Source: Ktedonosporobacter rubrisoli
GTDB taxonomy: Bacteria; Chloroflexota; Ktedonobacteria; Ktedonobacterales; Ktedonobacteraceae
Direction of reading: 5' to 3'
Length of the DNA: 64,000 nt
NCBI RefSeq assembly: GCF_004208415.1
Contig: NZ_CP035758.1
Span: forward strand, 11,222,001 to 11,286,000
Every line of letters starts with the position of its first letter. The stretch's first letter is position 1. Below are positions 53,501 through 61,344 of the stretch, piece by piece. Position numbers and translations under genes: made by a program. Below the pieces are notes generated by a model. The model was not told the origin of the DNA. It saw only the letters and a program-made list of their open reading frames with translations, and ran no database searches.

Positions 53501-53692
53501 TCCACGCATGCGCTCTTTACGAGCTGTGAAAGTACCCTCAGAGTTGTGAAAGGCGAAAGAACGAGTTTGCTCCTCGTTGAGCCAGCGATACCATTCGGGG
53601 GTATCTAGGCGAATAGTTGGGAGCTCGCGACCTGTAGCGTCAAGCGGCACGAGTTGATCGTTAATGATATGAGAGACACGCCGACGAGCCAT
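50582..53692 (-). CDS. MalT-like LuxR-family regulator with N-terminal WYAYR module
   Basis: About 1036 residues. An N-terminal ~100-residue module contains WYRWLNEEQ, TARKERMRGHHYWYAYRS and KAYLGKTEALTLQQLQQV. A STAND/NB-ARC-like ATPase follows, with Walker A SAPAGFGKTTLLSTW and Walker B IVVLLDDYHLI, then a tetratricopeptide-like region. The LuxR helix-turn-helix is at the end (LSPREQEIMRLIIAGYSNREIADQLV, STVKTHINVIYGKL). The chosen ATG, 53692, begins the conserved module; the frame extends back to 53839. The ligand and target genes are unknown; a paralogue is at 55984. Confidence 0.9.
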   Translation of the reverse strand: MARRRVSHIINDQLVPLDATGRELPTIRLDTPEWYRWLNEEQTRSFAFHNSEGTFTARKERMRGHHYWYAYRSICGRSQKAYLGKTEALTLQQLQQVNRSIVRTSSATALKPAPANGVRFSNSLLITKLGPPRLPTHVIMRRQLLQQLMQVNNYRLFLLSAPAGFGKTTLLSTWAHQTSQLIAWISLDAGDNDPSDFWSYILHALNTLLPGIAETALAMLQLPQPPQLSTILTSLINALQAVSQEIVVLLDDYHLITAQPIHTSLAFLLEHIPTNLHLVIASRTDPQLPLSRMRAQGHLLEIGTPDLRFSRAEIELFFSQRLKQALSDKELRLLETRTEGWITGLQLAALSLRGQDDSASFIKNFTGSHHYVFTYLVQEVLALQPAHIQHFLLHTAILERLEGELCDAITGQQESQAILAHLEQANLFLIPLDDNRRWFRYHHLFAEALYQRLQQLYPQRIPELQRKASIWYEQHKLYYEATTYALAAQDFERAASLVEQIGLQMLQRGEMNLLARWVLALPEQVRFSSPRLLLFEAWYRLINGDMAAAERLIQDIETLHYGLHAKGLISSPGLPAPENLAHAESILVGEVIAMRSSLARARGDVAATFALAQQSLPYFPENSHGRSLLLWHLGLNYMAIGNPAAAIEHLKSALFCAQRAGSILSAMWSAQSLAQLQKQQGHLYQAEQSYQQIMQMIHESPGSIWITEATYLGLAELYYEWNALETAERFLHIGQTEDTQLDILHILPFKHLLAVRLKLAHNQLDEALLSFQKLGYILQEYAHILNFGLNSIIRAEQASLALDLKDMPVVFRWLETSTLSIHDKFDHLELHHYLVMARVLLSLERHTDAEFLLERLRQFAEEHGYTGKLISILVLQASCLQARSNTASALKTLARALSLAEKASYIRTLIDQSPTISALLHILRKQHQHELDHKHGYSLSYLDKLLAIAQPASQQLHNSQAVQVEITPPLLEDLSPREQEIMRLIIAGYSNREIADQLVIATSTVKTHINVIYGKLQVTRRTQAIARARALQLFPD

Positions 53693-54058
53693 AAAGCTAT
53701 TTATTCCTTCTCCCGCCAGGTACTGACAAAACCCCGATGCGCTCCTCTGCTGTCGGGAACAACTTTGCCTGTTAATTCCCCGGTATATCTCATGAGAAGC
53801 AGTAGGCTGGGTAGTGTTTGCTGCTTGAGTAAATATCAAAGGCTCCTGGCCCAGATTTTTGTAAATGCTCAGATGAACACTGCGTTAATTTTAACATGCT
53901 TGCCGCGAAGGGTCTATGGGATCGTGCTGCTCTGTTGTGTAATAAAGTTGGCGCAGCGCTAGTAACAGGTAAGCTATAGAACCGCGCCGAAGAGTTGTAA
54001 GATTGCAGAAGGCCTCTATCAGGATCAGTGTAATGCCGCAAGAGCTGGTACAGCATAA
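53693..54058. other. 366-base gap upstream of the MalT-like gene
   Basis: It contains the upstream 49 codons of the longer MalT-like frame, which do not resemble the paralogue's N-terminus, and the end region of the 54059 gene. No RNA gene or operator was recognised. Confidence 0.4.
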
Positions 54059-54439
54059 TCATTCGCGCAAGAGAATATGTCCTAGATCAAGAGTGGCAGA
54101 AGCACGTAAATGCCTGATAGTACGTTCTAACCATGTTCGCTCTGCTGAGAGTAAGCAGCAAATATGATCTTGGATGAGTTGTTGTGTTATACTTCTATAT
54201 TCCTGCTTGTCAGTAGCTTGAAGAGATAGAAGCTCTTGAGAATTTTTTACCAGATCGAGCCGCTGTTCTAACACAGTAAGCGTTTCTGTCGGTGTGAGAG
54301 AGTCAAGGAATGAGAGCCCCAGATCAACAGGCGAGAGGGAACGTTTTTGGGTTTTAACGACATCTTGCAACAGCAGAAGAAAGCGTTGTTGTTCTAGTTT
54401 GCTCATTCCTGGTAAACATAAACAAATGATTTGCCACAT
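54059..54439 (-). CDS. Hypothetical helical protein, 126 residues
   Basis: A predicted all-helical cytoplasmic protein (LEQQRFLLLLQDVVKTQ, TETLTVLEQRLDLVKNSQELLSLQ, then a Cys pair in HICCLLSAERTWLERTI). No family is recognised. AAGGAG lies seven bases before the ATG. It begins 12 bases after the stop of the 115-residue helical protein and is probably co-transcribed with it. The pair sits between two MalT-like regulators and could be their interaction partners or unrelated (not decidable here). Confidence 0.6.
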   Translation of the reverse strand: MWQIICLCLPGMSKLEQQRFLLLLQDVVKTQKRSLSPVDLGLSFLDSLTPTETLTVLEQRLDLVKNSQELLSLQATDKQEYRSITQQLIQDHICCLLSAERTWLERTIRHLRASATLDLGHILLRE

Positions 54440-54451
54440 AAGCGTGCTCCT

Positions 54452-54799
54452 TCAGGCATCTTTATTGTCTAATGAATTATCTCTTGCAACCCCAGTTCTC
54501 TCCTGCTGGAGCTGTCTCGAATTGAGCAGAAGAAGAGCGTGGTCAAGCCAGCCTATCTCTGCCTCTAGCAATGTTTGTAAATGATCCAGAATAAGCAGCT
54601 GGATAGGACAATGATCAGGAGGGAGCCGTTGGCGTTCTATAAGTACCTGTGCATAAAGGCTCCGGAGTTGCTGGCACCACCCATCCAGGATGGATGGTGC
54701 TTCGCGCAGATTGAGCTCATAAAGCTGATGAGAGCATGCGAGCTCTTGCCAGAGCTTTAAAAGCTGATGTTGCGGCACATGGTCTGGTTGCGTAGACAC
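54452..54799 (-). CDS. Hypothetical helical protein, 115 residues
   Basis: Mostly helical, Leu- and Gln-rich: HQLLKLWQELACSHQLYELNLREA and LILDHLQTLLEAEIGWLDHALLLL, with heptad-like spacing that suggests a coiled coil or helical bundle. No family is recognised. The GTG start follows AAGGA by six bases. It lies 21 bases downstream of the cupredoxin gene and 12 upstream of the 126-residue protein, in a leftward run. Confidence 0.6.
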   Translation of the reverse strand: MSTQPDHVPQHQLLKLWQELACSHQLYELNLREAPSILDGWCQQLRSLYAQVLIERQRLPPDHCPIQLLILDHLQTLLEAEIGWLDHALLLLNSRQLQQERTGVARDNSLDNKDA

Positions 54800-54820
54800 G
54801 GGATTTCCTTCTCGTATGAC

Positions 54821-55216
54821 TTACTGCACGGTAACAGTAAGGTTCATTCCAGGATGGATGGTGCAATAGAGCTTGAACGTGCCGGCTGTATTAAAGGGGC
54901 CAATAGATGTTGAGCTATTGCCATTGACCTGCACGTCTTTGACCTCGGGAGCTCCTGACTCTTTGGCTGGTTTGGCTGTACCCTGGTCCCAGGTACCATT
55001 GGCAATGATGTGTGGCGTTACGGTATCGGAAACCAGCGTAAGACTTTCCCCCTTTTTAATGGTGATTGATGGTTGGATGAAGGTAGTGCTATCCATATGG
55101 ACTTGGGACCCAGAACTGTTTGAGGCACTCGTATTGGAAGTAGCGTCACCGCAAGCCGCGAAGGCAAAGGTGAGCATACTGAACAAGATGGAAATGAAAA
55201 GTAACTTTTTGAGCAT
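54821..55216 (-). CDS. Cupredoxin-domain lipoprotein
   Basis: 131 residues. A signal peptide ends in AFAAC with C22 as the probable lipidated residue, then a Ser/Asn linker and a plastocyanin-like beta barrel. A full type-1 copper set is visible: H69 (TPHIIANG), C118, H121 and M124 (YCTIHPGM). It probably carries electrons at the outer side of the membrane. AGGAG lies eight bases before the ATG. The four-helix membrane protein gene lies 30 bases upstream and may be its partner (inference). Confidence 0.88.
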   Translation of the reverse strand: MLKKLLFISILFSMLTFAFAACGDATSNTSASNSSGSQVHMDSTTFIQPSITIKKGESLTLVSDTVTPHIIANGTWDQGTAKPAKESGAPEVKDVQVNGNSSTSIGPFNTAGTFKLYCTIHPGMNLTVTVQ

Positions 55217-55246
55217 ATAATATTCTCCTAATTCAATCGTGTGTAC

Positions 55247-55696
55247 TTAGTTCGTGTGTGAAGAACTGATTACCTGATGCGTCCTCATGATCAGGAATAA
55301 CGGTAAAGCAAAGAGAATAAGAGCAGCTATAGGATGCAGCGCGCTGAGTATCGCCACACTTGTATGGCGCAGCGGATAGATCCAGACGGGCTGTAGGAAA
55401 ACCATGACAGGCAGCAGTACTGTCAACCAGTTGAGCAGTGCTGGTAAGCCTGAGAACAGACAAAAGATCAATAATAGTAAGGCTGTGAATATAGCGAGCG
55501 AGCCGTTAATGGCATGAAACATGAACCATTGGCCTCCAGTAAAGATGCCTGCCCCGGCAAAAAACACCTGAATGAGAATCTGGAGCACGAATAAGTACAA
55601 TAAGCCCAGATACAGACGCCTAAATGTGCGGCGAGCAGGCCCGGCGGATCGAGGCGATTTTGCGTCGCTAACGTGAGGTAGATGTGATGTAGACAA
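55247..55696 (-). CDS. Four-helix membrane protein (DUF6220-like)
   Basis: 149 residues. A basic ~30-residue N-terminus precedes four membrane helices. Recognisable elements are LYLFVLQILIQVFFAGAGIF, FMFHAINGSLAIF with a buried His, and a later LHPIAALILFALPLFL with another. Two intramembrane histidines could bind haem, as in small cytochrome b-like proteins (inference). TTG start with GGGAAA upstream. It is the first gene of the leftward run leading to the cupredoxin and the two helical proteins. Confidence 0.65.
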   Translation of the reverse strand: MSTSHLPHVSDAKSPRSAGPARRTFRRLYLGLLYLFVLQILIQVFFAGAGIFTGGQWFMFHAINGSLAIFTALLLLIFCLFSGLPALLNWLTVLLPVMVFLQPVWIYPLRHTSVAILSALHPIAALILFALPLFLIMRTHQVISSSHTN

Positions 55697-55983
55697 GTTT
55701 TTCCCTTTCTATGCGCCATATAGCTCTAGTATTTTGTAAAGGGCTTTAGCAAGCCTGCGAGCTTGATGGATCATTGCATTTTTGTGTTACATGCTTATTA
55801 CGGATAATAGTGAGAGTCGCTATCGCCCGAAGGGGGTGATTGTGAGGGTGATTATGCTGAGATAGAGAAAAATAGAGATTTCTAAGATTGGGAAGAAGCT
55901 TGATAAGGCTAGTGAGAGACGAGCCTCTTTAAAAAAGCATGAGGAAGTAATTGTCCATAACTTGAGAGAAGTATTTATCGGGC

Positions 55984-58900
55984 TTATTCACGCAGAAGAT
56001 TCCGCCGTCGAGCTATTGCACAGGCTTCCTTGCGACTAGAGACACCTAGTTTACGATAGATACTTTTTACTTGCGTTTTAACAGTATTGATGGAAACTAT
56101 TAATTCATCGGCAATATTGGGTTTAGAATGACCCATGGCTAGAAGTTGAAGTACACGTTGTTCTTGCGGGCTCAAGATCTCTCTGCTGGTTGGTTGGCTG
56201 CTCATCTCTGCCAGAGGATCTGCGAAGGCCAGATTGATTCTACGCGCGTAAGCGAAGAGGCTATCTTCGTTGAGGGAGGGCAATGTAGCATGTAGGAGAG
56301 TTTTTATTGGTTCGCCTTCGTCCAGAAAGAGACGGCAATAGCCTTCGCTCTGCGCTTGTTTCAGGCAGCTTTTAAACGTTTGGGTAGCCTGGGGAAGCTG
56401 GCCCTGGGCAAGAAGCACTTGTGCTTGCAGTAATTGTATCTGTAGAGCTGTATGTACGCGCATATCTTGCTGCGCATCGGCCAGACATCGTTCAAGGAGC
56501 GATTGGGCCTTAGAAAACTGTTTGTGCGCCAGAAATACACGTGCCTTAAGCAACTGCTCCCGTTCTTTTTGCTGGCATGAAATGCTATCATCAGCTGGAA
56601 GATGGGTAGTGAGCCAGTCAGTTGTCACAGACATGTCATTGGTGAAAAGGCGTAGCCGGGCTAGATAAGTATAGAGCTTTCTGGGTAATACAGGTGAGAT
56701 AGAGGCCTGAGCAATGAGGGCAAGAAGTTGTTCCTGGGCTAAACTCGCTTCGCCACGGGCATGCAATATGCTGATTAGAAGTAGGGAAGCCCTTAAATGC
56801 CTTGATTCAGGCGCGATGGCTTTGCTGAGCTCAAGCGCCTGCTGAGCCTGCTGCTCGGCAGTCTTCAATTGATTCCATTCATAGGCAATCTCCGCCAGGC
56901 CCAGCAGAGCCTCAAATTGGTCGGAAAGATCATCACCAGCTTGCGCCAACACGCGCTGAAAGAATTCAGAGGCCTGACGCAATTCTCCCTGATGAAGGTT
57001 CACTTTGCCCAGACAAAAAAGCGCGGCTCCTGCTGCATGGCGATCACCTGCATTGGTATTAAGGGCATAAGCCTGAAGGAGAGTTTGCCTGGCCGAGTTG
57101 AGTTGGCCCGAGAGCCGTTCATATTCTCCCAGTATGCCCAGGCTGATACCTCGATACGTCTGCTCCTCCGTGGGAAGATAGGTAAGAGCTTGCCGGGCGA
57201 GAGGTCCGGCCTGCAGCATATCCCCACTACAGAGAACAATTACTAAAGCATGCAGGGCCAGCGTCTCTCCTATCCGGGCGATGTTGCCGCTCTCCTGCCA
57301 GGCCTGTTCTGCTTTTTGCAATAGCGCTATGATTCGGGCCTCAAGAGTTCGGCCGCGCTTAAGTTGTCCCTGTGTGAATAGCATAACGATAGCGGAAAGG
57401 AGGAGCAGACCAGGAAATTGAGCGATGTTCTCCTCTGGAATCTGCTCTAACCAGCGTTTCAAGGTATGCAGTTCACCGGTGGTTGTGAAACTAAATTGCT
57501 TAAAGCCTTTTTCGATTAGGGTGTAGATGCGGGAAAATTGTCCGGCACTCAATGCTGTTTCAATCGCTTCATTGAACATGCCGTGGTGCTCATACCATTC
57601 ACTTGCGCGACTGTAGCAGAGCTTCAGGGTCTTTGCGCCCAGCTGGCGCCTGGCCTCATGCTGTAAGGCTTCGGCAAATAAAGCGTGATAACGATACCAA
57701 TCGCCCTGAGAATGAAGCGGTTGGACAAACAGATTGGCTTGTTCAAGTATCCCGAGCAATTGGGAGCCATCGTCACTTTCAGTAACCGCATTACAGAGGG
57801 AGCCCGTAAGACAAGTAAGAATACTCGTCTTTAGCAGGAAGGTCTGTAACTTTTGTGGTTGCGTATTGAGGACTTCGCTTACGAAATATTCCAGAATATG
57901 GCGATGATTGCCAGCAAAAGAAACGAGAAATTCTTCTATCTCCTGTGGCGATGAATAGCGCTGCAGGGTGAAGGTGAGAAGACGTAACCCGGCTATCCAG
58001 CCTTCTGTGCGGCGTTCTAAATGTTGTACAACCTCCAGTGTGAGCGAGAAGGGTAAGGCATGTTGTAGAAAGGCCTGCGTATCCTGCAAGGAAAAACGTA
58101 TCTCGTCGGCTTGGATCTCAATGCTGTTGCCCTGTGCCCTTAAGCGGGCCAGAGGCAATGGCGGATCGCTACGTGTAATAATGATAACGTGAAAGTTGCT
58201 TGGAAGGTGTTCGAGTAATTTGCTTACCGTCTCATGAATAAGCGGCGTGGTTATAAGATGATAATCCTCCAAGACAAGTAATCCTCCCCCTGTGAAAGCG
58301 GTAAGTTCGTTGAGGATACTGGTCAGAAATGGATTGAGCACTGACAAGCTGAGGGGAAGATTACGCATGAACGGTCTTTGTAGCAGGAAGGGAAGGGACT
58401 TCTCGCCAAACTTCTCATGTAATGAGCGAAAGGCGACCACAACATAGTGCCAGAAGCGGATAGGATCGTTATCGCTAGCATCTAATGAGATCCAGGAGAC
58501 AGGGAGATGCTGATTATGGCTAGCGATCCACTGACTGACTAGCGTCGTCTTGCCAAAACCAGCGGGCGCCGAGACCAGGGCCAGCTTATGTTCCAGAATA
58601 GCATCTAGCCGCTTAAGCAAGCGCTCACGCGCTATCAGCGAAGTATGCAGACGGGGTAAGCTAAACTTGGGAGCCAGGAGCAATAGGTGTTCTTGCGCTA
58701 TATTGGCCGCGCTATCTGCTTTCTCAGAAGCAGGAAATGCTTCAGCCTGTAGTTGTACTGATGGCGGAGCGCTTGCCGTTGAAGGCGAACTGACCTGGGC
58801 CTTTGCAATAGCCTGAGCTGTGGCCTCCAGGCGTCCTGGCGTTAGATCTGTACTACGCCCGATATATTTCTTAATGGTCTTATGTCCCTGGCTGCGATAG

Positions 58901-59118
58901 GCATACCAATAGCTCTCTCCTCGTGCCCGTTTCTCCTTGCGCAAGGTTAGACGACCAAACTGGCCAAGGAATGTAAAAGAAGTAAGGGGGTTCAGCCAGG
59001 AAAACCATTGCTCATTGTCTTCTGCAAGAGAGCCCTGAAATATCTTCCCTTGAGTATGCAATTCATAAATGCCTTGCTCAGGGTGCCAGATGAGCGCGTT
59101 CTTTGCAACCTTTGGCAT
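55984..59118 (-). CDS. MalT-like LuxR-family regulator with N-terminal WYAYR module, paralogue
   Basis: 1044 residues. The N-terminal module reads WFSWLNPLTSFTF, LTLRKEKRARGESYWYAYRS and KKYIGRSTDLTPGRLEATAQAI, aligning with that of the 50582 protein. A STAND ATPase domain follows (SAPAGFGKTTLVSQW; GLLVLEDYHLI), then tetratricopeptide-like helices and a C-terminal LuxR helix-turn-helix (LSPQEQRVLQLLAMGHSKPNIADELIV, INTVKTQVKSIYRKL). Such regulators bind inducer in the helical domain and activate promoters as ATP-bound oligomers. Target and ligand are unknown. Confidence 0.92.
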   Translation of the reverse strand: MPKVAKNALIWHPEQGIYELHTQGKIFQGSLAEDNEQWFSWLNPLTSFTFLGQFGRLTLRKEKRARGESYWYAYRSQGHKTIKKYIGRSTDLTPGRLEATAQAIAKAQVSSPSTASAPPSVQLQAEAFPASEKADSAANIAQEHLLLLAPKFSLPRLHTSLIARERLLKRLDAILEHKLALVSAPAGFGKTTLVSQWIASHNQHLPVSWISLDASDNDPIRFWHYVVVAFRSLHEKFGEKSLPFLLQRPFMRNLPLSLSVLNPFLTSILNELTAFTGGGLLVLEDYHLITTPLIHETVSKLLEHLPSNFHVIIITRSDPPLPLARLRAQGNSIEIQADEIRFSLQDTQAFLQHALPFSLTLEVVQHLERRTEGWIAGLRLLTFTLQRYSSPQEIEEFLVSFAGNHRHILEYFVSEVLNTQPQKLQTFLLKTSILTCLTGSLCNAVTESDDGSQLLGILEQANLFVQPLHSQGDWYRYHALFAEALQHEARRQLGAKTLKLCYSRASEWYEHHGMFNEAIETALSAGQFSRIYTLIEKGFKQFSFTTTGELHTLKRWLEQIPEENIAQFPGLLLLSAIVMLFTQGQLKRGRTLEARIIALLQKAEQAWQESGNIARIGETLALHALVIVLCSGDMLQAGPLARQALTYLPTEEQTYRGISLGILGEYERLSGQLNSARQTLLQAYALNTNAGDRHAAGAALFCLGKVNLHQGELRQASEFFQRVLAQAGDDLSDQFEALLGLAEIAYEWNQLKTAEQQAQQALELSKAIAPESRHLRASLLLISILHARGEASLAQEQLLALIAQASISPVLPRKLYTYLARLRLFTNDMSVTTDWLTTHLPADDSISCQQKEREQLLKARVFLAHKQFSKAQSLLERCLADAQQDMRVHTALQIQLLQAQVLLAQGQLPQATQTFKSCLKQAQSEGYCRLFLDEGEPIKTLLHATLPSLNEDSLFAYARRINLAFADPLAEMSSQPTSREILSPQEQRVLQLLAMGHSKPNIADELIVSINTVKTQVKSIYRKLGVSSRKEACAIARRRNLLRE

Positions 59119-59531
59119 CGACTTATCTTTAAATTTCTTACCTACATTTAATTACCCAACACCAATATAAGTGAGTATAACAGGTGAGTCTGAGGGATGC
59201 AAGCGCAAAGCCAGGGGCAAAACTTGCCTGCCTAAAGAGATATAGTTGCGCGATCAAATTACTTGCCTTTCTCGGTTCTTAAGAAATAGGGACTAAGATG
59301 AAAGAGCAATTTTACCGAGTTCCAGCCTCGAAAAAGGCGAGGAGAGGATTGTCTGCCTGCTGATTGAGACCTGCAAATGGAGCTAACTAGTCCGAGATAG
59401 ATCGGAAAGGTTCGAAATGACTGCAGTTGTTGAAGTATGATCACCGTTTTCCAGGGACAGAATCGGAACAAGTGGGTAAGAGACGTAACAAGTTAGAACT
59501 AGTTCTCTCTATCTGACAGGAAGGAGTCAAC
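59119..59531. promoter_or_regulatory. 413-base leader of the actin-like operon, with a palindrome
   Basis: Divergent region between the MalT-like and actin-like genes. The 12-base palindrome AGAACTAGTTCT lies at 59495-59506, 25 bases before the start codon; its core AACTAGT recurs at 59385-59391. No iteron array or longer repeats resembling a plasmid centromere were seen. AAGGAG precedes the ATG at 59532. Confidence 0.45.
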
Positions 59532-60623
59532 ATGAAATGGTACGCCTACGGGCATGATTTTGGCAACTCGGAGATTGGCGGTGCTGTACACGCAAGCGGT
59601 GCAACTGCACCACGCACCATGAGTATTCCTACGGCAGTGGCCAAAGTAGATGTTCAGGCCATGCGTAGTCTGGGTGTTCAGATTAATGGATCAGAGCATC
59701 ATCTCATTCACCTGGAAGGGGATGAATTTACTTATGCCATTGGCGACCTGGCTCTCTTGCAAGGAGGGCGTGATATCTGGAACGGGCGCAGTGATATTAG
59801 CCGCTATGCAAGCAAGCATAGCTTACGTGGCCTGCTTACAGTTGCCTCTTCCCTCATTACTGATCGCGAGTTTGGCCTTGCCGTCGTGGCAGGATTGCCA
59901 ACCGAAACCTTCGTTAAAAACCCACAGCTGCGTGAACAGATAAAAAAGCAGCTTTCGGGAACTTATACGTTCAGTACGGATCAGGGAAAAAGCTGGCGCA
60001 AAGCCGTCGTCGAGATCGAAGCAGTTGTTATGGAAGGAGCAGGAGCGCTTATCTACTATGGAGAGAAAGATAATAAAAAGGATACCGCGGTGATCGATAT
60101 TGGCGGGCGCACAACTGATCTGTACGTCTCGCGTGGGCAAGTTCCACTGATCGAGCTCTGCCGTGGCAAAGCAATCGGCGTGGAATCTGCTGCCCTTCTG
60201 CTCAAAGAGTCCTGTGAGCAGAAGTATGATTGCACCCTTTCTGATCTGGAGACCAGGCAAATTTTGCGTGCCTATCTCTCTGGCGAGAAAGGATCTTATC
60301 CAGAAATTACTGTCTATGGGAAGGCCGTGAGCCCAACGCAATTGGCGCAGCTGAGTAAGCATGCCGTGGAAGAAGTTGGACAAGAGATTCTATCCTTTGT
60401 GGCGGCAGCCTGGAACGAGAACGAGCAGGGCAAATTTGGCTCGCGTTTCCGCTCGGTTCTCAATATTGGCGGCGGAGTCTTTTACTTCCACCGGCTCCTC
60501 AAGGAACGCATTCCCCATCTCTCACGGCCAAGCGACCCGGTGCATGCAAATGCTCTGGGCTATTGTACGCTGGCCGGTTTCCAGCTCAAGAAGCGCAAGA
60601 GCAATGCAACAGCAACGGCCTAA
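59532..60623 (+). CDS. ParM/StbA-like actin-family ATPase
   Basis: 363 residues with the actin fold. Phosphate-1 is YGHDFGNSEIGG (6-17), phosphate-2 is AVIDIGGRTTDLYVS (186-200), and the adenosine loop is VLNIGGGVFYFH (about 313-324). It belongs to the bacterial ParM/Alp branch that forms filaments and segregates plasmids. A good ribosome site AAGGAG lies eight bases upstream. It is followed by a small acidic-tailed protein that might be its adaptor, as ParR is for ParM. Whether it serves DNA segregation or another cytoskeletal job cannot be told. Confidence 0.85.
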   Translation: MKWYAYGHDFGNSEIGGAVHASGATAPRTMSIPTAVAKVDVQAMRSLGVQINGSEHHLIHLEGDEFTYAIGDLALLQGGRDIWNGRSDISRYASKHSLRGLLTVASSLITDREFGLAVVAGLPTETFVKNPQLREQIKKQLSGTYTFSTDQGKSWRKAVVEIEAVVMEGAGALIYYGEKDNKKDTAVIDIGGRTTDLYVSRGQVPLIELCRGKAIGVESAALLLKESCEQKYDCTLSDLETRQILRAYLSGEKGSYPEITVYGKAVSPTQLAQLSKHAVEEVGQEILSFVAAAWNENEQGKFGSRFRSVLNIGGGVFYFHRLLKERIPHLSRPSDPVHANALGYCTLAGFQLKKRKSNATATA

Positions 60624-60740
60624 GGTATTCTCAAGAGAACGAGTTGTGTGTGAGTAAATCGGAAAGAGAAGTGATGAAGCGCGCCCAACGCTTTTTCTCG
60701 CTCCGCTTTGAGGATACTAAACTAGAAGGGGATTGTTGCT

Positions 60741-61118
60741 ATGGGCAAGGATAGCGCCAAGTATCGCTATATTGAAGCCGCGATTCTACGCGGCTCGCCC
60801 ACACTGATGAGCATCGAGAAAGATGCTGCCGAGCACCATATGAGCGAGCATATGGGCAAGCTCCTCGCGCTGCGTATTGCCGATTATTATAAGCTTGCTG
60901 AAGCGCTGGGAACCTATTCTGTAGAAGGGATACTGGCTACACTCTCCTATGGCTCTCGGCTTCTGATGAATGCGCCGGTACAGAGGCAAGTGGAAAGAGA
61001 TCATTCTCTGCTCGCGGAAGAAGCTCATCCGCAGCTACAAGAGGAGATTACGATCTTGCCGGCAGATGATCCAGAAGAGAACGCGAGTATGGCAAGCGAA
61101 TATTGGAACACTCTATAA
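60741..61118 (+). CDS. Hypothetical small partner of the actin-like protein
   Basis: 125 residues. The N-terminal half has a strand-helix pattern (TLMSIEKDAAEHHMSEHMGKLLALRIADYY) and the C-terminal tail is very acidic (LPADDPEENASM). No clear ribbon-helix-helix or other DNA-binding motif can be claimed, but size, acidic tail and position 117 bases downstream of the actin-like gene fit an adaptor protein. AAGGGG lies upstream of the ATG. A hairpin with T residues follows the stop. Confidence 0.6.
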   Translation: MGKDSAKYRYIEAAILRGSPTLMSIEKDAAEHHMSEHMGKLLALRIADYYKLAEALGTYSVEGILATLSYGSRLLMNAPVQRQVERDHSLLAEEAHPQLQEEITILPADDPEENASMASEYWNTL

Positions 61119-61130
61119 GTGAGACAGAAT

Positions 61131-61165
61131 CAGGAGTCACGGCATTAGCACGTGGCTCCTGTTTG
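61131..61165 (+). terminator. Terminator of the actin-like operon
   Basis: CAGGAGTCACG and CGTGGCTCCTG form an 11-base stem with one G-U pair and a nine-base loop, followed by TTTG, 13 bases after the stop. Confidence 0.7.
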
Positions 61166-61344
61166 TACAAAGTCGATAATGCTTTTTATCAAAGCTTTCT
61201 ATTCTGATCTTGAGGTTAAGGCCCTTGATAATATACTGTTGGGTAATAATGCATACCAAGGCCTATGTTCATATGTTTGCAGAGAAGCCTAACGCTTTTT
61301 GGCTTGCAGGCAAGCGTGAGGGGTGACGACGATCATAGTATGCG

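Noticed and set aside
59119..59531. Plasmid-type centromere (iterons) ahead of the actin-like gene
   Set aside because: No tandem or regularly spaced direct repeats beyond the short AACTAGT pair.
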